Notes: generated by a model not told the origin, from the sequence alone. A stretch of DNA of 64,000 nt from Sedimentisphaerales bacterium (GCA_016932835.1 JAFGCD010000017.1:1-64000), one strand, 5' to 3'. Shown: positions 51,201 to 60,718, counted from the stretch's first letter. Numbers and translations are program-made.

Positions 51201-51905
51201 ATGTCTATCGAACATCCTGTCAGAAAGATCCTCGGGCCGCAGCGGCTGATTTCTTCAGATTATCGAACCGGGACAGAGGATATTCAGCCCTGCAATCAGT
51301 ACGGCACCAGCGCAGGCGGGGCTTACCAGCGTTACCGCCAGATGAGCCTTGACGATATGCTGCTTGACAATCGTATCGTTTTCCTTATCGGGGAAATATC
51401 TTATGCGCGGGCGGCGGAAGTCATAATGAAGATGCTCTACTTAGATAATCTGAAGCGGAAGAGCGAGATCAGCCTTTATATCAACAGCCCGGGGGGAAGC
51501 GTTGACGATACGATGGCGATTTACGATACTATATGTTTTCTCGGCTCGCCTGTTTCGACGTATTGCATCGGTCGCGCCCAGTCGGGCGGCGCGGTGATAC
51601 TTGCTGCGGGGACAAAGGGCAAGCGTTTCGCGCTTCCACATGCGAAGGTGATGCTTCATCAGCCCTGGGGGGGAGTAAGCGGACAGGCGGCGGACATCAA
51701 GATACAAGCCGAGGAAATCCTCAAGGCCAAGACGATGATTAATGAGATCCTGTCTAAGCATACGGGCCAGTCTGTGGAGAAGATTCAGGCCGAGACCGAA
51801 CGCGACAGATACATGACCGCCGACGAAGCCAAAGAATACGGCCTTATCGACGAAGTGCTTCACGAAGAAGAGAAAAAAGACAAAGAGACATCCAAGGACA
51901 AGTAA
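51201..51905 (+). CDS. clpP: ATP-dependent Clp protease proteolytic subunit (first copy)
   Basis: 234 residues, with ~25 extra N-terminal residues and an acidic/Lys-rich end ('HEEEKKDKETSKDK'). Catalytic triad: Ser in 'GRAQSGGAVILAAG' (QSGGA replaces the usual ASMGA), His in 'KVMLHQPWGG', Asp in 'TERDRYMTADEA'. '[19 protein letters not shown]' is the conserved oxyanion region. Divergent from the second copy, so the two may form mixed rings as known for some bacteria with paired ClpP. No clpX in the window. Confidence 0.95.
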   Translation: MSIEHPVRKILGPQRLISSDYRTGTEDIQPCNQYGTSAGGAYQRYRQMSLDDMLLDNRIVFLIGEISYARAAEVIMKMLYLDNLKRKSEISLYINSPGGSVDDTMAIYDTICFLGSPVSTYCIGRAQSGGAVILAAGTKGKRFALPHAKVMLHQPWGGVSGQAADIKIQAEEILKAKTMINEILSKHTGQSVEKIQAETERDRYMTADEAKEYGLIDEVLHEEEKKDKETSKDK

Positions 51906-51956
51906 GGAATAAGCAGCAAAACGAGACGTCCTCGACGGCAATAGGGAAAACTGAAT

Positions 51957-52595
51957 ATGAGCCTCAATCAGCATTTAGTACCGATAGTGATAGAGAAGAG
52001 CGGGCGAACGGAGCGCGCTTACGACATATATTCAAGACTGCTTAAAGACAGGATCGTTTTTCTGGGCGGTGCGGTTGACGATACGACGGCGAATCTGATC
52101 ATCGCCCAGATGCTTTTCCTCAGCAACGAGGACAGCAAGAGCGATATTCATTTCTATATCAATTCTCCGGGCGGTTCTATCACGGCCGGTCTTGCGATTT
52201 ACGATACGATGCAGTTTTTGCGTTGCGATGTTGCGACGTACTGCGTTGGACAGGCGGCGAGCATGGGCGCGGTTCTTATGGCCGGCGGCAAGGCGGGTAA
52301 GCGTTTTCTTCTGGCCAATAACAGGGTTCTTCTTCACCAGCCTTTGATTTCGGGCGAATTGATCGGGCCTGCGACAGACCTCGATATCGAGGCTCAGGAG
52401 ATACTGCGGCTGCGCGCCCGGCTGTATAATATTCTTGCCAGCCATACGGGGCAGACGGCGGAGAAGGTGGAATCGGATTGCGACCGTAATCTTTGGCTCG
52501 ACGCCGAAGAGGCTATCGAATACGGCCTGGCCGACAGGATATTACAGAAGGCGCCTGAGATTGTCAACTCAGAGAAGCAAGAGCAGGAACAATAG
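51957..52595 (+). CDS. clpP: ATP-dependent Clp protease proteolytic subunit (second copy)
   Basis: 212 residues. Triad: Ser in '[14 protein letters not shown]', His in '[11 protein letters not shown]', Asp in '[14 protein letters not shown]'. Canonical '[22 protein letters not shown]'. Closer to the standard ClpP than the first copy, 51 bases upstream. It would associate with ClpX or ClpA encoded elsewhere. Confidence 0.96.
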   Translation: MSLNQHLVPIVIEKSGRTERAYDIYSRLLKDRIVFLGGAVDDTTANLIIAQMLFLSNEDSKSDIHFYINSPGGSITAGLAIYDTMQFLRCDVATYCVGQAASMGAVLMAGGKAGKRFLLANNRVLLHQPLISGELIGPATDLDIEAQEILRLRARLYNILASHTGQTAEKVESDCDRNLWLDAEEAIEYGLADRILQKAPEIVNSEKQEQEQ

Positions 52596-52653
52596 CCGAG
52601 GAAGTTCCAAGAGCCGCCCCGGCATGGAAGCAACAAGAAAGAGGGGTCTTAAA

Positions 52654-53289
52654 GTGAAATCGCAAAGAACTACTCGCTGGGTCGTGCTGTGGACATTGTC
52701 GCTTTTTTCTATGCCTGCATTGCTTGCAGGCTGCGGAGGGTCGGATAAATGCGTTGGGTTTCAGGATGAGGTACAGGCTCTTACAGACGAGAAAGCCGAA
52801 CTCGAAAAGCAACTGGAGCAAACCGAGGCGGAGAATGCGGAACTCGAAAAGCGGATGAAGGTACTGGCCGCCCTGCCGGGAGATGTCAAAGGCGAAAGTC
52901 TGTACCGCATCGAGCAGGTCACTATCACGAGTCTGACCAATCTTTACGACAAGGATAAGGACGGCAAGAAAGAGAAGCTGATCGTCTATCTTCAGCCGCT
53001 CGACCAGGACGGCGACCTTGTGAAGGCGGCCGGGGCGGTTGACGTGGAGCTCTGGGACCTTGACAACGCCGACGGCGAGGCGAAGCTAGGGGACTGGCAG
53101 GTAACGCCGGAGGAATTGCGGAAGCTCTGGTTCTCGGCGATTATGGGGACGAATTACCGGCTGACCTTCGATGTCGGCGAGCGAGTGAAGGACGTATCCG
53201 AACCGCTTACGGTCAAGGTAGCCTTCACGGATTACCTGACGGGCAAGGTCTTCAAGGAACAAATGGTAATCGAGGCTCAGGGCGAGTAA
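52654..53289 (+). CDS. Coiled-coil lipoprotein of unknown function
   Basis: 211 residues from the GTG at 52654, with GAGGGG seven bases upstream; an ATG ten codons earlier is an alternative, and the longer track start lies inside clpP. Lipobox 'ALLAGC'. A short coiled coil follows ('DEVQALTDEKAELEKQLEQTEAENAELEKRMKVL'), then a beta-rich domain ('VTITSLTNLYDKDKDGKKEKLIVYLQPLDQDGDLVKAAGAVDVELWDLDN'). Common planctomycete type. Function unknown. Confidence 0.72.
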   Translation: MKSQRTTRWVVLWTLSLFSMPALLAGCGGSDKCVGFQDEVQALTDEKAELEKQLEQTEAENAELEKRMKVLAALPGDVKGESLYRIEQVTITSLTNLYDKDKDGKKEKLIVYLQPLDQDGDLVKAAGAVDVELWDLDNADGEAKLGDWQVTPEELRKLWFSAIMGTNYRLTFDVGERVKDVSEPLTVKVAFTDYLTGKVFKEQMVIEAQGE

Positions 53290-53377
53290 GAGTCCGGCAG
53301 CACTTCAATCACTTCAATCTTCATGCGAGCATCGAATTAGCTCTTGCGAAACCGGAGACGGTTTATAGAATGTCCGT

Positions 53378-54334
53378 ATGTCCAGATTTCGCAATAAGAT
53401 AGTATGCGGTGACTGCATCGAGGTTCTGGGGAAAGTTCGCAAGCCTTTCGCCGATTTGATCTTCGCTGATCCGCCATTCAATATCGGGTACAAGTACGAT
53501 AAGTACTACGACAAGGTCAAGAAGAAGAACTACATCGCCTGGACGAAGGCATGGATGAGCGTTTGTAAGGCTGTTCTGAAGCCGCACGGCTCTTTCTACA
53601 TCGCTATAGGCGACGACTACGCGGCGAACCTGAAGATCATAGCCGATGAACTTGGGCTTTTCATGCGCAACTGGATAATCTGGCATTACACTTTCGGCCA
53701 GCAGACCAAGACCAAATTCGCCAGAGCCCATACGCACATTTTTTACTTCGTCAAGGACGAAGACAATTTCACCTTCAACGACCATGCGGTTCGGGTTCCG
53801 TCCGATCGGCAGTTGACCTATAACGACAGGCGAGCCAATCCGAGGGGTAAGATGCCGGACGATGTCTGGGGCGAGTTCTCGCGTGTGTGCGGGACGTTCA
53901 AAGAACGGCAAGGCTGGCACCCGTGTCAGATGCCGGAAAGTCTGCTGGGCCGAATCATCGCGGTCAGCTCGAATGCCGGTGACTGCGTACTCGACCCTTT
54001 CAGCGGGTCGGGAACGACGGCGGCGGCGGCCCTGCGATTAGGCAGGAATTATGCGGGGGTCGAGATATCACAAGAATACGTCGATAAGACGTACAAGCGT
54101 CTTGAAACTCTCAGGAAGAAATCCCGCCAAGCGGCGCAGACAATGTTTCTCAGTCCTGCTGAGATCAGCGAGTTGAAGCGTCTTTTGTCTGACATGGGGA
54201 TGCCGCTTTCGGAAATCGCGAAGAGCAAGGATTTGACGGAGATATTTGCGGGGCAGCTTGCGGTGCGAATGAATAGCGATAAGCATTACAGTGCAGATGA
54301 GGTAATATCTGCTTTGGGGGTATTGACGGATTGA
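53378..54334 (+). CDS. Orphan DNA methyltransferase (beta-class, N4/N6)
   Basis: 318 residues. Motif IV 'LIFADPPFNIGYKYD' (DPPF) comes before motif I 'VLDPFSGSGTTAAAALRLGRNYAGVEIS', the order of beta-class amino-methyltransferases; DPPF fits adenine-N6 or cytosine-N4. A C-terminal ~60-residue helix-rich extension ('MFLSPAEISELKRLLSDMGMPLSEIAKS') may help DNA binding. No restriction gene is adjacent; it is coupled (TTGA) to lnt, so it is more likely a housekeeping or epigenetic methylase. Target unknown. Confidence 0.9.
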   Translation: MSRFRNKIVCGDCIEVLGKVRKPFADLIFADPPFNIGYKYDKYYDKVKKKNYIAWTKAWMSVCKAVLKPHGSFYIAIGDDYAANLKIIADELGLFMRNWIIWHYTFGQQTKTKFARAHTHIFYFVKDEDNFTFNDHAVRVPSDRQLTYNDRRANPRGKMPDDVWGEFSRVCGTFKERQGWHPCQMPESLLGRIIAVSSNAGDCVLDPFSGSGTTAAAALRLGRNYAGVEISQEYVDKTYKRLETLRKKSRQAAQTMFLSPAEISELKRLLSDMGMPLSEIAKSKDLTEIFAGQLAVRMNSDKHYSADEVISALGVLTD

Positions 54335-56163
54335 GACATCGCATTGGAAATCGCAGTGGTCTGTTGCGAAGGGGTCGGCTCAAGTCGGCCTTACGCCTGC
54401 CCGGTCAGGCGGTGCGCAAAGCTTTGCCTGTCAGTCCGCTTTTTGCGGTCAGCGCGGTGTTTTTGACGGTTATTCAGCCGCCCTTTAATTGGGGGTTCTT
54501 AGCGTGGGCGGCGTATGTTCCATTTGCTTTGGCGTGCTCGCCTCGGGGCAAAGCCGGGCCGCGAGCGCTTGCGGCGTACCTGGTTTCAGTGCTTTACTGG
54601 ATGGGCAATCTTTACTGGATGGTTCCCGTGACCGTCATCGGCTGGGTCGTTTTCTGCCTTTATACGGCGCTGCTCTGGCCGGTACTGGCGTTGGGGATTC
54701 GGTGGTGCAGGGGAAAAGGGATTCCGCTGTTTCTGGCGTTGCCGGTGTTTATTGTCGGTATCGAGCAAATGCAGGGACTTTTCCTTGGGGGCTTTCTATG
54801 GCGTCTTCTGGGTCACAGCCAGTACCGGAATATCACGATTATTCAGATAGCGGACATATTCGGGGCCGGCGGGGTCTCGTTCCTTGTCGGCATGGTAAAC
54901 GGGCTGATTGCGGAGCTGATACTGGGCCGACAATCCGGGCTGGCTCGCACAACGGGTGCCCTGAGCAGGAATTCTGTTCGTATTCGGCAGTTGGGCAAGG
55001 GTATCATCGTGGGCGGTGTGGTGGCAGGGGCGGTTTTTTACGGGCGGTGGCGGATTGCGCAGACGGAAGATTCGGTCAGTCCGGGGCCTGTCGTCGCCTC
55101 ATTGCAGTCGAACGTACCGCAGTCGGTCAAGAGAGAGTTCAAGCAGGAAACGAGCAGGAAGATATTCGATGACCTGATGGTCCATAGCAAGGTCGCTTCG
55201 AAGGCCGGCGCCGAGTTCATCGTCTGGCCGGAGACGATGGTTCAGGCGACTCTGAATGAGGAAGTTCTCGGTATTCTCGAGCCTTCGCATCCCTGGAAAG
55301 TGCTCGATAAGGCCCTTTCCGAGCATTCCAGGGAGGGTGCTTTTGTGCTTGTCGGCGCGTATGGAGGCGTAGCAAATGAGGCTGGCACAGATTTAGTCGA
55401 GGAGTACAATTCTGCCTTTTTGTATCAGCCGGACGGCAAGAAGTACCCGCAACACTACGATAAGATCCACCTGGTCCCGTTTGGCGAGGTGCTGCCTTTT
55501 CGCAAAAGCCTGCCCTGGCTATACAATATCCTGATGAAATTTACGCCTTATGACGGCGACTATTCGCTGGATTACGGGAGCAAGTACACAGTCTTCGAGA
55601 TGGCTGGCAAGCAGGGCCAGCCGTACAGATTTGCGGTAATAATCTGCTACGAAGACGTAGTACCCTACATCTCGCGGAATTTTGCAATCGATAAACAGGG
55701 CAACAAGCAGGTTGACTGGCTTGTTAATATAAGCAACGACGGCTGGTTCGTACGATTCGACGAGAATTCCCGGCAGGTCCATCCGAGTACCGAACTGCCT
55801 CAGCACGCAGCTATTTGTGTTTTCCGGGCGGTTGAGAACCGTCTTGGTATCGTCCGCAGCGTCAATACCGGTATAAGCTGCCTGATAGACAGCGCTGGGC
55901 GCATTGGCAACAACCATATCGCCGGAACTCTTCCGTCCAAAGCGATGTCGAGAACGGGTATGGCTGGATGGTTTGCGGACAAAATGCCGATAGATAAAAG
56001 GATAACTTTTTTCAGCAAATATGGGCAATGGCTTGATTCCTGCTGTAAAATTTGCGTATTTCTATTCGTGATAGCATCGATTCTGGCACGATTGCCGGGG
56101 ACGAGGCTATTTGGGACCGGTTTTTCAGGGAGGTCAAATGAAAGACGAGTTCACAGGGTTTAA
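54331..56163 (+). CDS. lnt: Apolipoprotein N-acyltransferase
   Basis: 610 residues, longer than the usual ~510. TTG start overlapping the previous stop. N-terminal helices ('FLTVIQPPFNWGFLAWAAYVPFALAC'), then a carbon-nitrogen hydrolase domain with catalytic Glu in 'FIVWPETMVQATL', Lys in 'HYDKIHLVPFGEVLPFRKSLPWLY' and Cys in 'FAVIICYEDVVPYISRNF'. 'NISNDGWF' and 'RAVENRLGIVRSVNTGIS' are family hallmarks. It adds the third acyl chain to lipoproteins, consistent with the many lipobox proteins here. Confidence 0.95.
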   Translation: MRHRIGNRSGLLRRGRLKSALRLPGQAVRKALPVSPLFAVSAVFLTVIQPPFNWGFLAWAAYVPFALACSPRGKAGPRALAAYLVSVLYWMGNLYWMVPVTVIGWVVFCLYTALLWPVLALGIRWCRGKGIPLFLALPVFIVGIEQMQGLFLGGFLWRLLGHSQYRNITIIQIADIFGAGGVSFLVGMVNGLIAELILGRQSGLARTTGALSRNSVRIRQLGKGIIVGGVVAGAVFYGRWRIAQTEDSVSPGPVVASLQSNVPQSVKREFKQETSRKIFDDLMVHSKVASKAGAEFIVWPETMVQATLNEEVLGILEPSHPWKVLDKALSEHSREGAFVLVGAYGGVANEAGTDLVEEYNSAFLYQPDGKKYPQHYDKIHLVPFGEVLPFRKSLPWLYNILMKFTPYDGDYSLDYGSKYTVFEMAGKQGQPYRFAVIICYEDVVPYISRNFAIDKQGNKQVDWLVNISNDGWFVRFDENSRQVHPSTELPQHAAICVFRAVENRLGIVRSVNTGISCLIDSAGRIGNNHIAGTLPSKAMSRTGMAGWFADKMPIDKRITFFSKYGQWLDSCCKICVFLFVIASILARLPGTRLFGTGFSGRSNERRVHRV

Positions 56164-57208
56164 GGCACATAGACACGCACAGGCCAGATATGCATGCCGG
56201 CTTCTGCTGGTCGCCCTTTTTTCGGTATTTTTCGTCGGCTGCGAGGTTCCACAGCAGCCCATGACAGCCCCCCAGGCAGAGGAGTTGCCTCCAGAGGCCG
56301 ATGTTTCAAACGACCTGACGGCACAGGCTTACCGGGTTCTCTTGTCCGGCCTTACAGACGAAAATCCGATGATTCGCGCCAACGCCATCGAGGTAGTTGC
56401 CGAGACGGGGCAGGTCAAGCTGGTTCCTAAGATTCAGCGTTTGCTTGGCGACGAGTTTGCTCCTGTGCGGTTCGCAGCGGCACTTGCTATCGGTGATTTG
56501 GAGTATTCGTTCGGGTCTAGTCTGGTTCGGCAGTTGTTCAAGGACCCGGATTCCAACGTCAAGATCGCGGCCTGCTATGCGATGGTCAGGCTTGGTTCGA
56601 AGAAATATCAGGAAGTTCTTCGTCGTGCTATTGCCAGCACGGACCAGACTGTTCGCGCTAATGCGGCGTTTCTTCTTGGCAAGAGCCACGACAAAGACGC
56701 GCTGAAGCTGCTCTATTGGGCGATGCGGGACCATGATTCACAGGATAAAGTGATCTATCAGGCTGCGGAGTCGATAGCCATGGTTGGCGACGAACGTATC
56801 TATCCGAAGCTCTGGACGATGCTTTTGAGTGTGTATGCCGACGTTCGGGTCACGGGCATCAAATGTATGGGCGCCTTGGGCACTCGTGACGCAAAGAATG
56901 CCCTTCTTTCGATGCTGGACGACAAGGTTGTCGAGGTTCGCCTGGCCGCGGCCGAGCAGCTTGGGCGATTCAACGATACGAGCGGCGAGGCGGAAGTTCT
57001 CGATGTTTTCCGCAAGAAGCTTACCGCAGGGATGGACGCTGCGGGATGCGAGCGAGTTTATGTCTTGACGGCGCTTGCAATAGGCAGGATCGGCACGCCT
57101 GAATTGACGGCATTCCTTCCTCGTCTTCTGGAAAACGAGTCCAAAGCCGTTCGGATAGCGGCTGCCAAGGCAGTATTACAGGGTAAAATACCGAATCCGA
57201 CACGTTGA
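56138..57208 (+). CDS. HEAT-repeat lipoprotein
   Basis: 356 residues from MKDEFTGFK (GGGAGG four bases before). Signal with lipobox 'FSVFFVGC'. The rest is an alpha-solenoid of HEAT/PBS-lyase-like repeats of ~30-35 residues: 'ENPMIRANAIEVVAETG', 'EFAPVRFAAALAIGDLE', 'PDSNVKIAACYAMVRLGSKKYQEVL', 'TVRANAAFLLGKS', 'KVVEVRLAAAEQLGRFND', 'KAVRIAAAKAVL'. Binds proteins or acts as a scaffold at the envelope; partner unknown. Overlaps the end of lnt by 26 bases. Confidence 0.85.
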   Translation: MKDEFTGFKAHRHAQARYACRLLLVALFSVFFVGCEVPQQPMTAPQAEELPPEADVSNDLTAQAYRVLLSGLTDENPMIRANAIEVVAETGQVKLVPKIQRLLGDEFAPVRFAAALAIGDLEYSFGSSLVRQLFKDPDSNVKIAACYAMVRLGSKKYQEVLRRAIASTDQTVRANAAFLLGKSHDKDALKLLYWAMRDHDSQDKVIYQAAESIAMVGDERIYPKLWTMLLSVYADVRVTGIKCMGALGTRDAKNALLSMLDDKVVEVRLAAAEQLGRFNDTSGEAEVLDVFRKKLTAGMDAAGCERVYVLTALAIGRIGTPELTAFLPRLLENESKAVRIAAAKAVLQGKIPNPTR

Positions 57209-57494
57209 AGATGCTGAAATGCGAGCTGCGCGTTATCCGAGGAGTATTCCTCGGGCCAGTCGTGAACCTGATTTTGGGACTTTTTTGCGGAATGGCGGGT
57301 TAAAATAGCTTGACCTGTCGCCTTGAAAAGCCTAAAATTAGAGTGTATACGTGCATAGTTGGGGTTTTCGCTCCTATTATTGCTGCTTCGTGTGGCATCA
57401 GAGTTGTCGCAGCGCGGGTAGCCGCGGTCGAAAATTCTGCTGCAGAGGGGTGGGTGCACTGGAAAAGAGAAGAATTAAGTGAAAGGAGCATGCT

Positions 57495-58409
57495 GTGAGC
57501 ACTCTTACGAAGGTCTTGATCATACTGTTGACTGTATCGTCAATCTTCCTTTGCGGCATAGTGGCGACATACGTTGCCCAGGCGGACAATTACAAGAAGC
57601 TGTACGACAGCGGGCAGGCAAAAGTGCGCAGCGCCCAGAACGACGCCAGGCAAGCCAATGACCAGTTCAACAAACTGAAAGAGACTACACAGCAGGAAAA
57701 GGCCGCGCTTCAGGCGAAAATCGGCGTCATCGAAAGCGAGATGATCACTTTGAAGAACGATCTGCGGACTCTGGAAGTTGAAAAGAACCAGGCAATCAAT
57801 GCGATGGAGAATGCCAACAGCTTAAGCAAGGGTCTGCAGGAAACAACCGACAATCTACAAACCTTGTTCCAGAACAAGGAAACAGAGCTGGTCAAGGTGG
57901 CATCGGAATTGACGAAGGAGCGAAACCAGAACAAAGAAGTAACGGCTGCAATACTGGAGAAGATGGCGATTATAGCCCAGTTGGAGGAGCAGCTCAATCA
58001 GTTGCAGAAAGAGAAAGAAAACCTTCAGGCTAAGCTGGTTCAGGTTGTCCGTCAGTACGGCAAGACGATGGCCAAGCCGACACCATCGGTTCCGACCGTG
58101 AATGACAATGTCGAGGTGGCCTCGCCTCCTACGCCGAGCAAATCTGCAACGGTCGCGAAAACGCGGGACATCGGACTCAAGGGGCTTATAACCCAGGTTG
58201 ACCTGAAGAATTCTCTGGCGATGATCTCAGTTGGTGCGGCAGACGGCGTCAAGGACGACATGCGATTCTACGTTACCCGGGGCGACGCTTTTATCTGCGA
58301 ACTTCTGATTCTCGATGTTGACGCCGAGCGAGCGGTAGGCTTTCTGGAGCGGGTTCAGAGCCCTCCCAAGAGCGGCGATAACGTCAGTACGAATATAGGC
58401 GCCAAATAA
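57495..58409 (+). CDS. Membrane-anchored coiled-coil protein upstream of mreB
   Basis: 304 residues from a GTG with GGAG seven bases upstream. One membrane helix (residues 5-27), a ~150-residue coiled coil from 35 to 190 ('LQAKIGVIESEMITLKNDLRTLEVEKNQAI', 'LEEQLNQLQKEKENLQAKL'), a Pro/Ser linker, and a C-terminal beta domain ('GLKGLITQVDLKNSLAMISVGAADGVKDDMRFYVTRGDAFICELLILDVD') reminiscent of the MreC periplasmic barrel and of FlgT-C-like domains. Position, orientation and architecture parallel MreC, suggesting a part in the elongasome or envelope spacing (inference). Confidence 0.75.
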   Translation: MSTLTKVLIILLTVSSIFLCGIVATYVAQADNYKKLYDSGQAKVRSAQNDARQANDQFNKLKETTQQEKAALQAKIGVIESEMITLKNDLRTLEVEKNQAINAMENANSLSKGLQETTDNLQTLFQNKETELVKVASELTKERNQNKEVTAAILEKMAIIAQLEEQLNQLQKEKENLQAKLVQVVRQYGKTMAKPTPSVPTVNDNVEVASPPTPSKSATVAKTRDIGLKGLITQVDLKNSLAMISVGAADGVKDDMRFYVTRGDAFICELLILDVDAERAVGFLERVQSPPKSGDNVSTNIGAK

Positions 58410-58537
58410 GACGGCTCGATCAGCGGGGCATCGAATCTAAAGGGGCGTTTTTGGGGCGTGAAGGCGGCCGCAGCTTAGGCCCTGTTTCTCAGCGGCACCG
58501 CGAGATTTATATTGTATTTATTGCGCGAGGTTGGTAT

Positions 58538-58696
58538 ATGAGTCCCAATGGACAGGCTAAGGGCAAACAAGTGAAGGCATCCCATAACATTTATACGGTT
58601 GTTCTTGCCGTTGCGACCGGCGCAGTATTAGCTGTCGCCGGATTCGTATTGTATATGTGCCACAGTCAATACGGTGCGATTTTCAAGCTGCCTTAA
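58538..58696 (+). CDS. Small single-span membrane protein, 52 residues
   Basis: Starts at the ATG with GCGAGG upstream; the track start 29 codons earlier has no site. Cytoplasmic basic stretch 'MSPNGQAKGKQVKASHNIYT', then one helix 'VVLAVATGAVLAVAGFVLYMC' and a short tail. It lies between the coiled-coil gene and mreB, all in one direction. Could anchor or modulate MreB; no family known to me. Confidence 0.55.
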   Translation: MSPNGQAKGKQVKASHNIYTVVLAVATGAVLAVAGFVLYMCHSQYGAIFKLP

Positions 58697-58765
58697 ATAA
58701 TTCAAAAGCGACGATACCGCTCTTTGTCAGACAAGAACAGCCAGTTATTGCGAAAGGAGTCGGAA

Positions 58766-59824
58766 GTGGTGTTGGACACAGTGTTAGGTTGGTTTAGTAT
58801 GGATATGGGTATCGACCTGGGCACTTGTACTACGCTGGTCTGTGTCCGCGATAAGGGTATCGTTCTGAATGAGCCATCTGTTGTGGCCGTTCGCAAAGGC
58901 ACAAATGTTGTCCTCAACAACGGAGAAGCGGTTGGCCTTGTGGCCAGGGAGATGCTCGGCAAGACTCCGGGTTCGATCAGCGCGATACGCCCATTGAAAG
59001 ACGGGGTGATAAGCGATTTCGAGATAACCGAGGCGATGCTGAGCTATTTTATTCGGAAGGTCCACGGGCGTGGCGGCCGCCTTTTGCGGCCTCGCGTGGT
59101 TATCGCGGTTCCAAGCGGCATCACTGCGGTGGAGCGTCGTGCGGTTATCGACAGCGCCGAACGTGCAGGCGCTCGCAAGGTGTTCCTTGTTGACGAACCG
59201 ATGGCGGCGGGGATCGGGGCGGGGCTGCCTATTACCGACCCGACGGCATCGATGATTGTGGACATAGGCGGTGGAACTACCGAAGTCGCCATCATGAGCC
59301 TTGCCGACATCGCAACGGCGGAATCGATTCGTATCGGGGGTGACGATATGGATGAAGCCGTGATCAATCATCTCAAGAAGACATACAATCTTCTCATAGG
59401 CGAGGCCAGGGCTGAGAAAGTCAAGATTCAAATCGGTTCGGCGTCGCCCCTTGACGAAGAACTGACGATGGAAATCGCGGGCAGGGACACGATTTCGGGT
59501 CTTCCGCGAAAGATCGTCATAACAAGCGAGGAGATTCGCGAGTCGCTTCGCGACCCGATCGCCACAATCATAGACGCGGTGACGGCGACGCTGGAGAAGG
59601 CCGAGCCTGAATTGGCCGCGGACCTGATCGACAACGGGATACACATCTGCGGGGGCGGCTCGCTGCTTCGGGGCATGGATACCGTTCTTGCCAATGCAAC
59701 GGGCTTGAAGGTGCATACGGTCGAAGATCCGTTGAGTTGTGTGGCGCGAGGGACGAGCGTTTATCTGGAGAATTTGGAGTTGTGGAAAGACACGATGGAT
59801 CATAACGGCTACGGATGGGAATAA
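58766..59824 (+). CDS. mreB: Rod shape-determining protein MreB
   Basis: 352 residues from GTG (AAAGGAG six bases upstream; GTG at 58769 is an alternative). Actin-fold motifs: phosphate-1 'MGIDLGTCTTLVCVRDKG', connect-1 'PLKDGVISDFEITEAML', phosphate-2 'MIVDIGGGTTEVAIMSL', and adenosine 'HICGGGSLLRGMD'. 'GGDDMDEAVINHLKK' and 'RAEKVKIQIGSASPL' are family hallmarks. It polymerises under the membrane and guides lateral wall synthesis with MreC/MreD/PBP2 encoded next. Confidence 0.97.
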   Translation: MVLDTVLGWFSMDMGIDLGTCTTLVCVRDKGIVLNEPSVVAVRKGTNVVLNNGEAVGLVAREMLGKTPGSISAIRPLKDGVISDFEITEAMLSYFIRKVHGRGGRLLRPRVVIAVPSGITAVERRAVIDSAERAGARKVFLVDEPMAAGIGAGLPITDPTASMIVDIGGGTTEVAIMSLADIATAESIRIGGDDMDEAVINHLKKTYNLLIGEARAEKVKIQIGSASPLDEELTMEIAGRDTISGLPRKIVITSEEIRESLRDPIATIIDAVTATLEKAEPELAADLIDNGIHICGGGSLLRGMDTVLANATGLKVHTVEDPLSCVARGTSVYLENLELWKDTMDHNGYGWE

Positions 59825-59914
59825 CCGGCAAGGAGCTTTAGTGCGAACGTCTTAAGCGCATGAGTGACTTTGCGGCTTGTGGGCTTCTGCTGCGGCGTAT
59901 CGGTGTACTGGATT

Positions 59915-60718
59915 ATGGCAGGAAAGCAAACCAAAGTCTCCAGACGAATGCTCTTTACATGGCTGATGCTTGGCGGACTTATCCTTCTGATTGCCCCTGC
60001 GAAATGGACGAGCAGTTTTCAGTTCGCTTTTCTTCGTGTTTTCCGCTGGCCTTTGAGCATCGGGGAGAATATTTCACTTTCCGTGGAGAATCGGGGCATT
60101 GGGGGGGATTCGGAGACAGTCTCCCGAAAGAAGTACCGTGAACTTCTCAACCATTACGCGAACATGGAGGCTCGTTTGCGTCAGGAACAGGCAAAGGTGG
60201 AGCAGTTGACGGGGGTTCGCGAGAGCTTCGCCCTGGGCAACACCAAGCTGGTGGAGGCGCTGGTTTATCCGGTCTCGATTGGCAAGGGGAATTCGGAAAT
60301 TCTTATCGACAAAGGGGCCGACAGCTCGCTGGCGAAAGGTCAGTTTGTCCTTGCCGAGAACAGTATTGTCGGCACAATCAGCGAAGTATCGACAGCCGGG
60401 GCGAGGGTAAGGCTTATAACCAGCACAGCTTCAAATATGGCGGTCGATATCGGCGGAACGAAGCGTTTTATGCGGGGCACAGGCGACAATCTTGCCAAGA
60501 TACCGATGATGAAGAACAAGATCGAGGCAGGCACGGCGGTTATGGCAGCGCGAAAGGCGGGCGTTCTGAACACGCCCATTACCGTCGGGCGGGTGCTTCG
60601 CTGTGACAGGAATATGGACAGCGCGGTTCTCTGGGATATAATCGTCGAGCCGGCTTGTGACATCCAGCAGTTGAACGACGTTGTGGTTGTTGTGATGAAT
60701 CCGCAGGGACAAAAATGA
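59915..60718 (+). CDS. mreC: Rod shape-determining protein MreC
   Basis: 267 residues from MAGKQTKVSRR; the track start at 59864 adds 17 residues. One membrane helix ('MLFTWLMLGGLILLIAPA'), a coiled coil ('RKKYRELLNHYANMEARLRQEQAKVEQL') and the MreC beta domain ('EILIDKGADSSLAKGQFVLAENSIVGTISEVSTAGARVRLITSTASNMAVDI'; final 'LNDVVVVVMNPQGQ'). Links MreB to PBP2 in the periplasm. Ends 33 bases before mreD. Confidence 0.92.
   Translation: MAGKQTKVSRRMLFTWLMLGGLILLIAPAKWTSSFQFAFLRVFRWPLSIGENISLSVENRGIGGDSETVSRKKYRELLNHYANMEARLRQEQAKVEQLTGVRESFALGNTKLVEALVYPVSIGKGNSEILIDKGADSSLAKGQFVLAENSIVGTISEVSTAGARVRLITSTASNMAVDIGGTKRFMRGTGDNLAKIPMMKNKIEAGTAVMAARKAGVLNTPITVGRVLRCDRNMDSAVLWDIIVEPACDIQQLNDVVVVVMNPQGQK

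Noticed and set aside
58784-59803. 339-residue minus-strand ORF
   Set aside because: Shadow of mreB.
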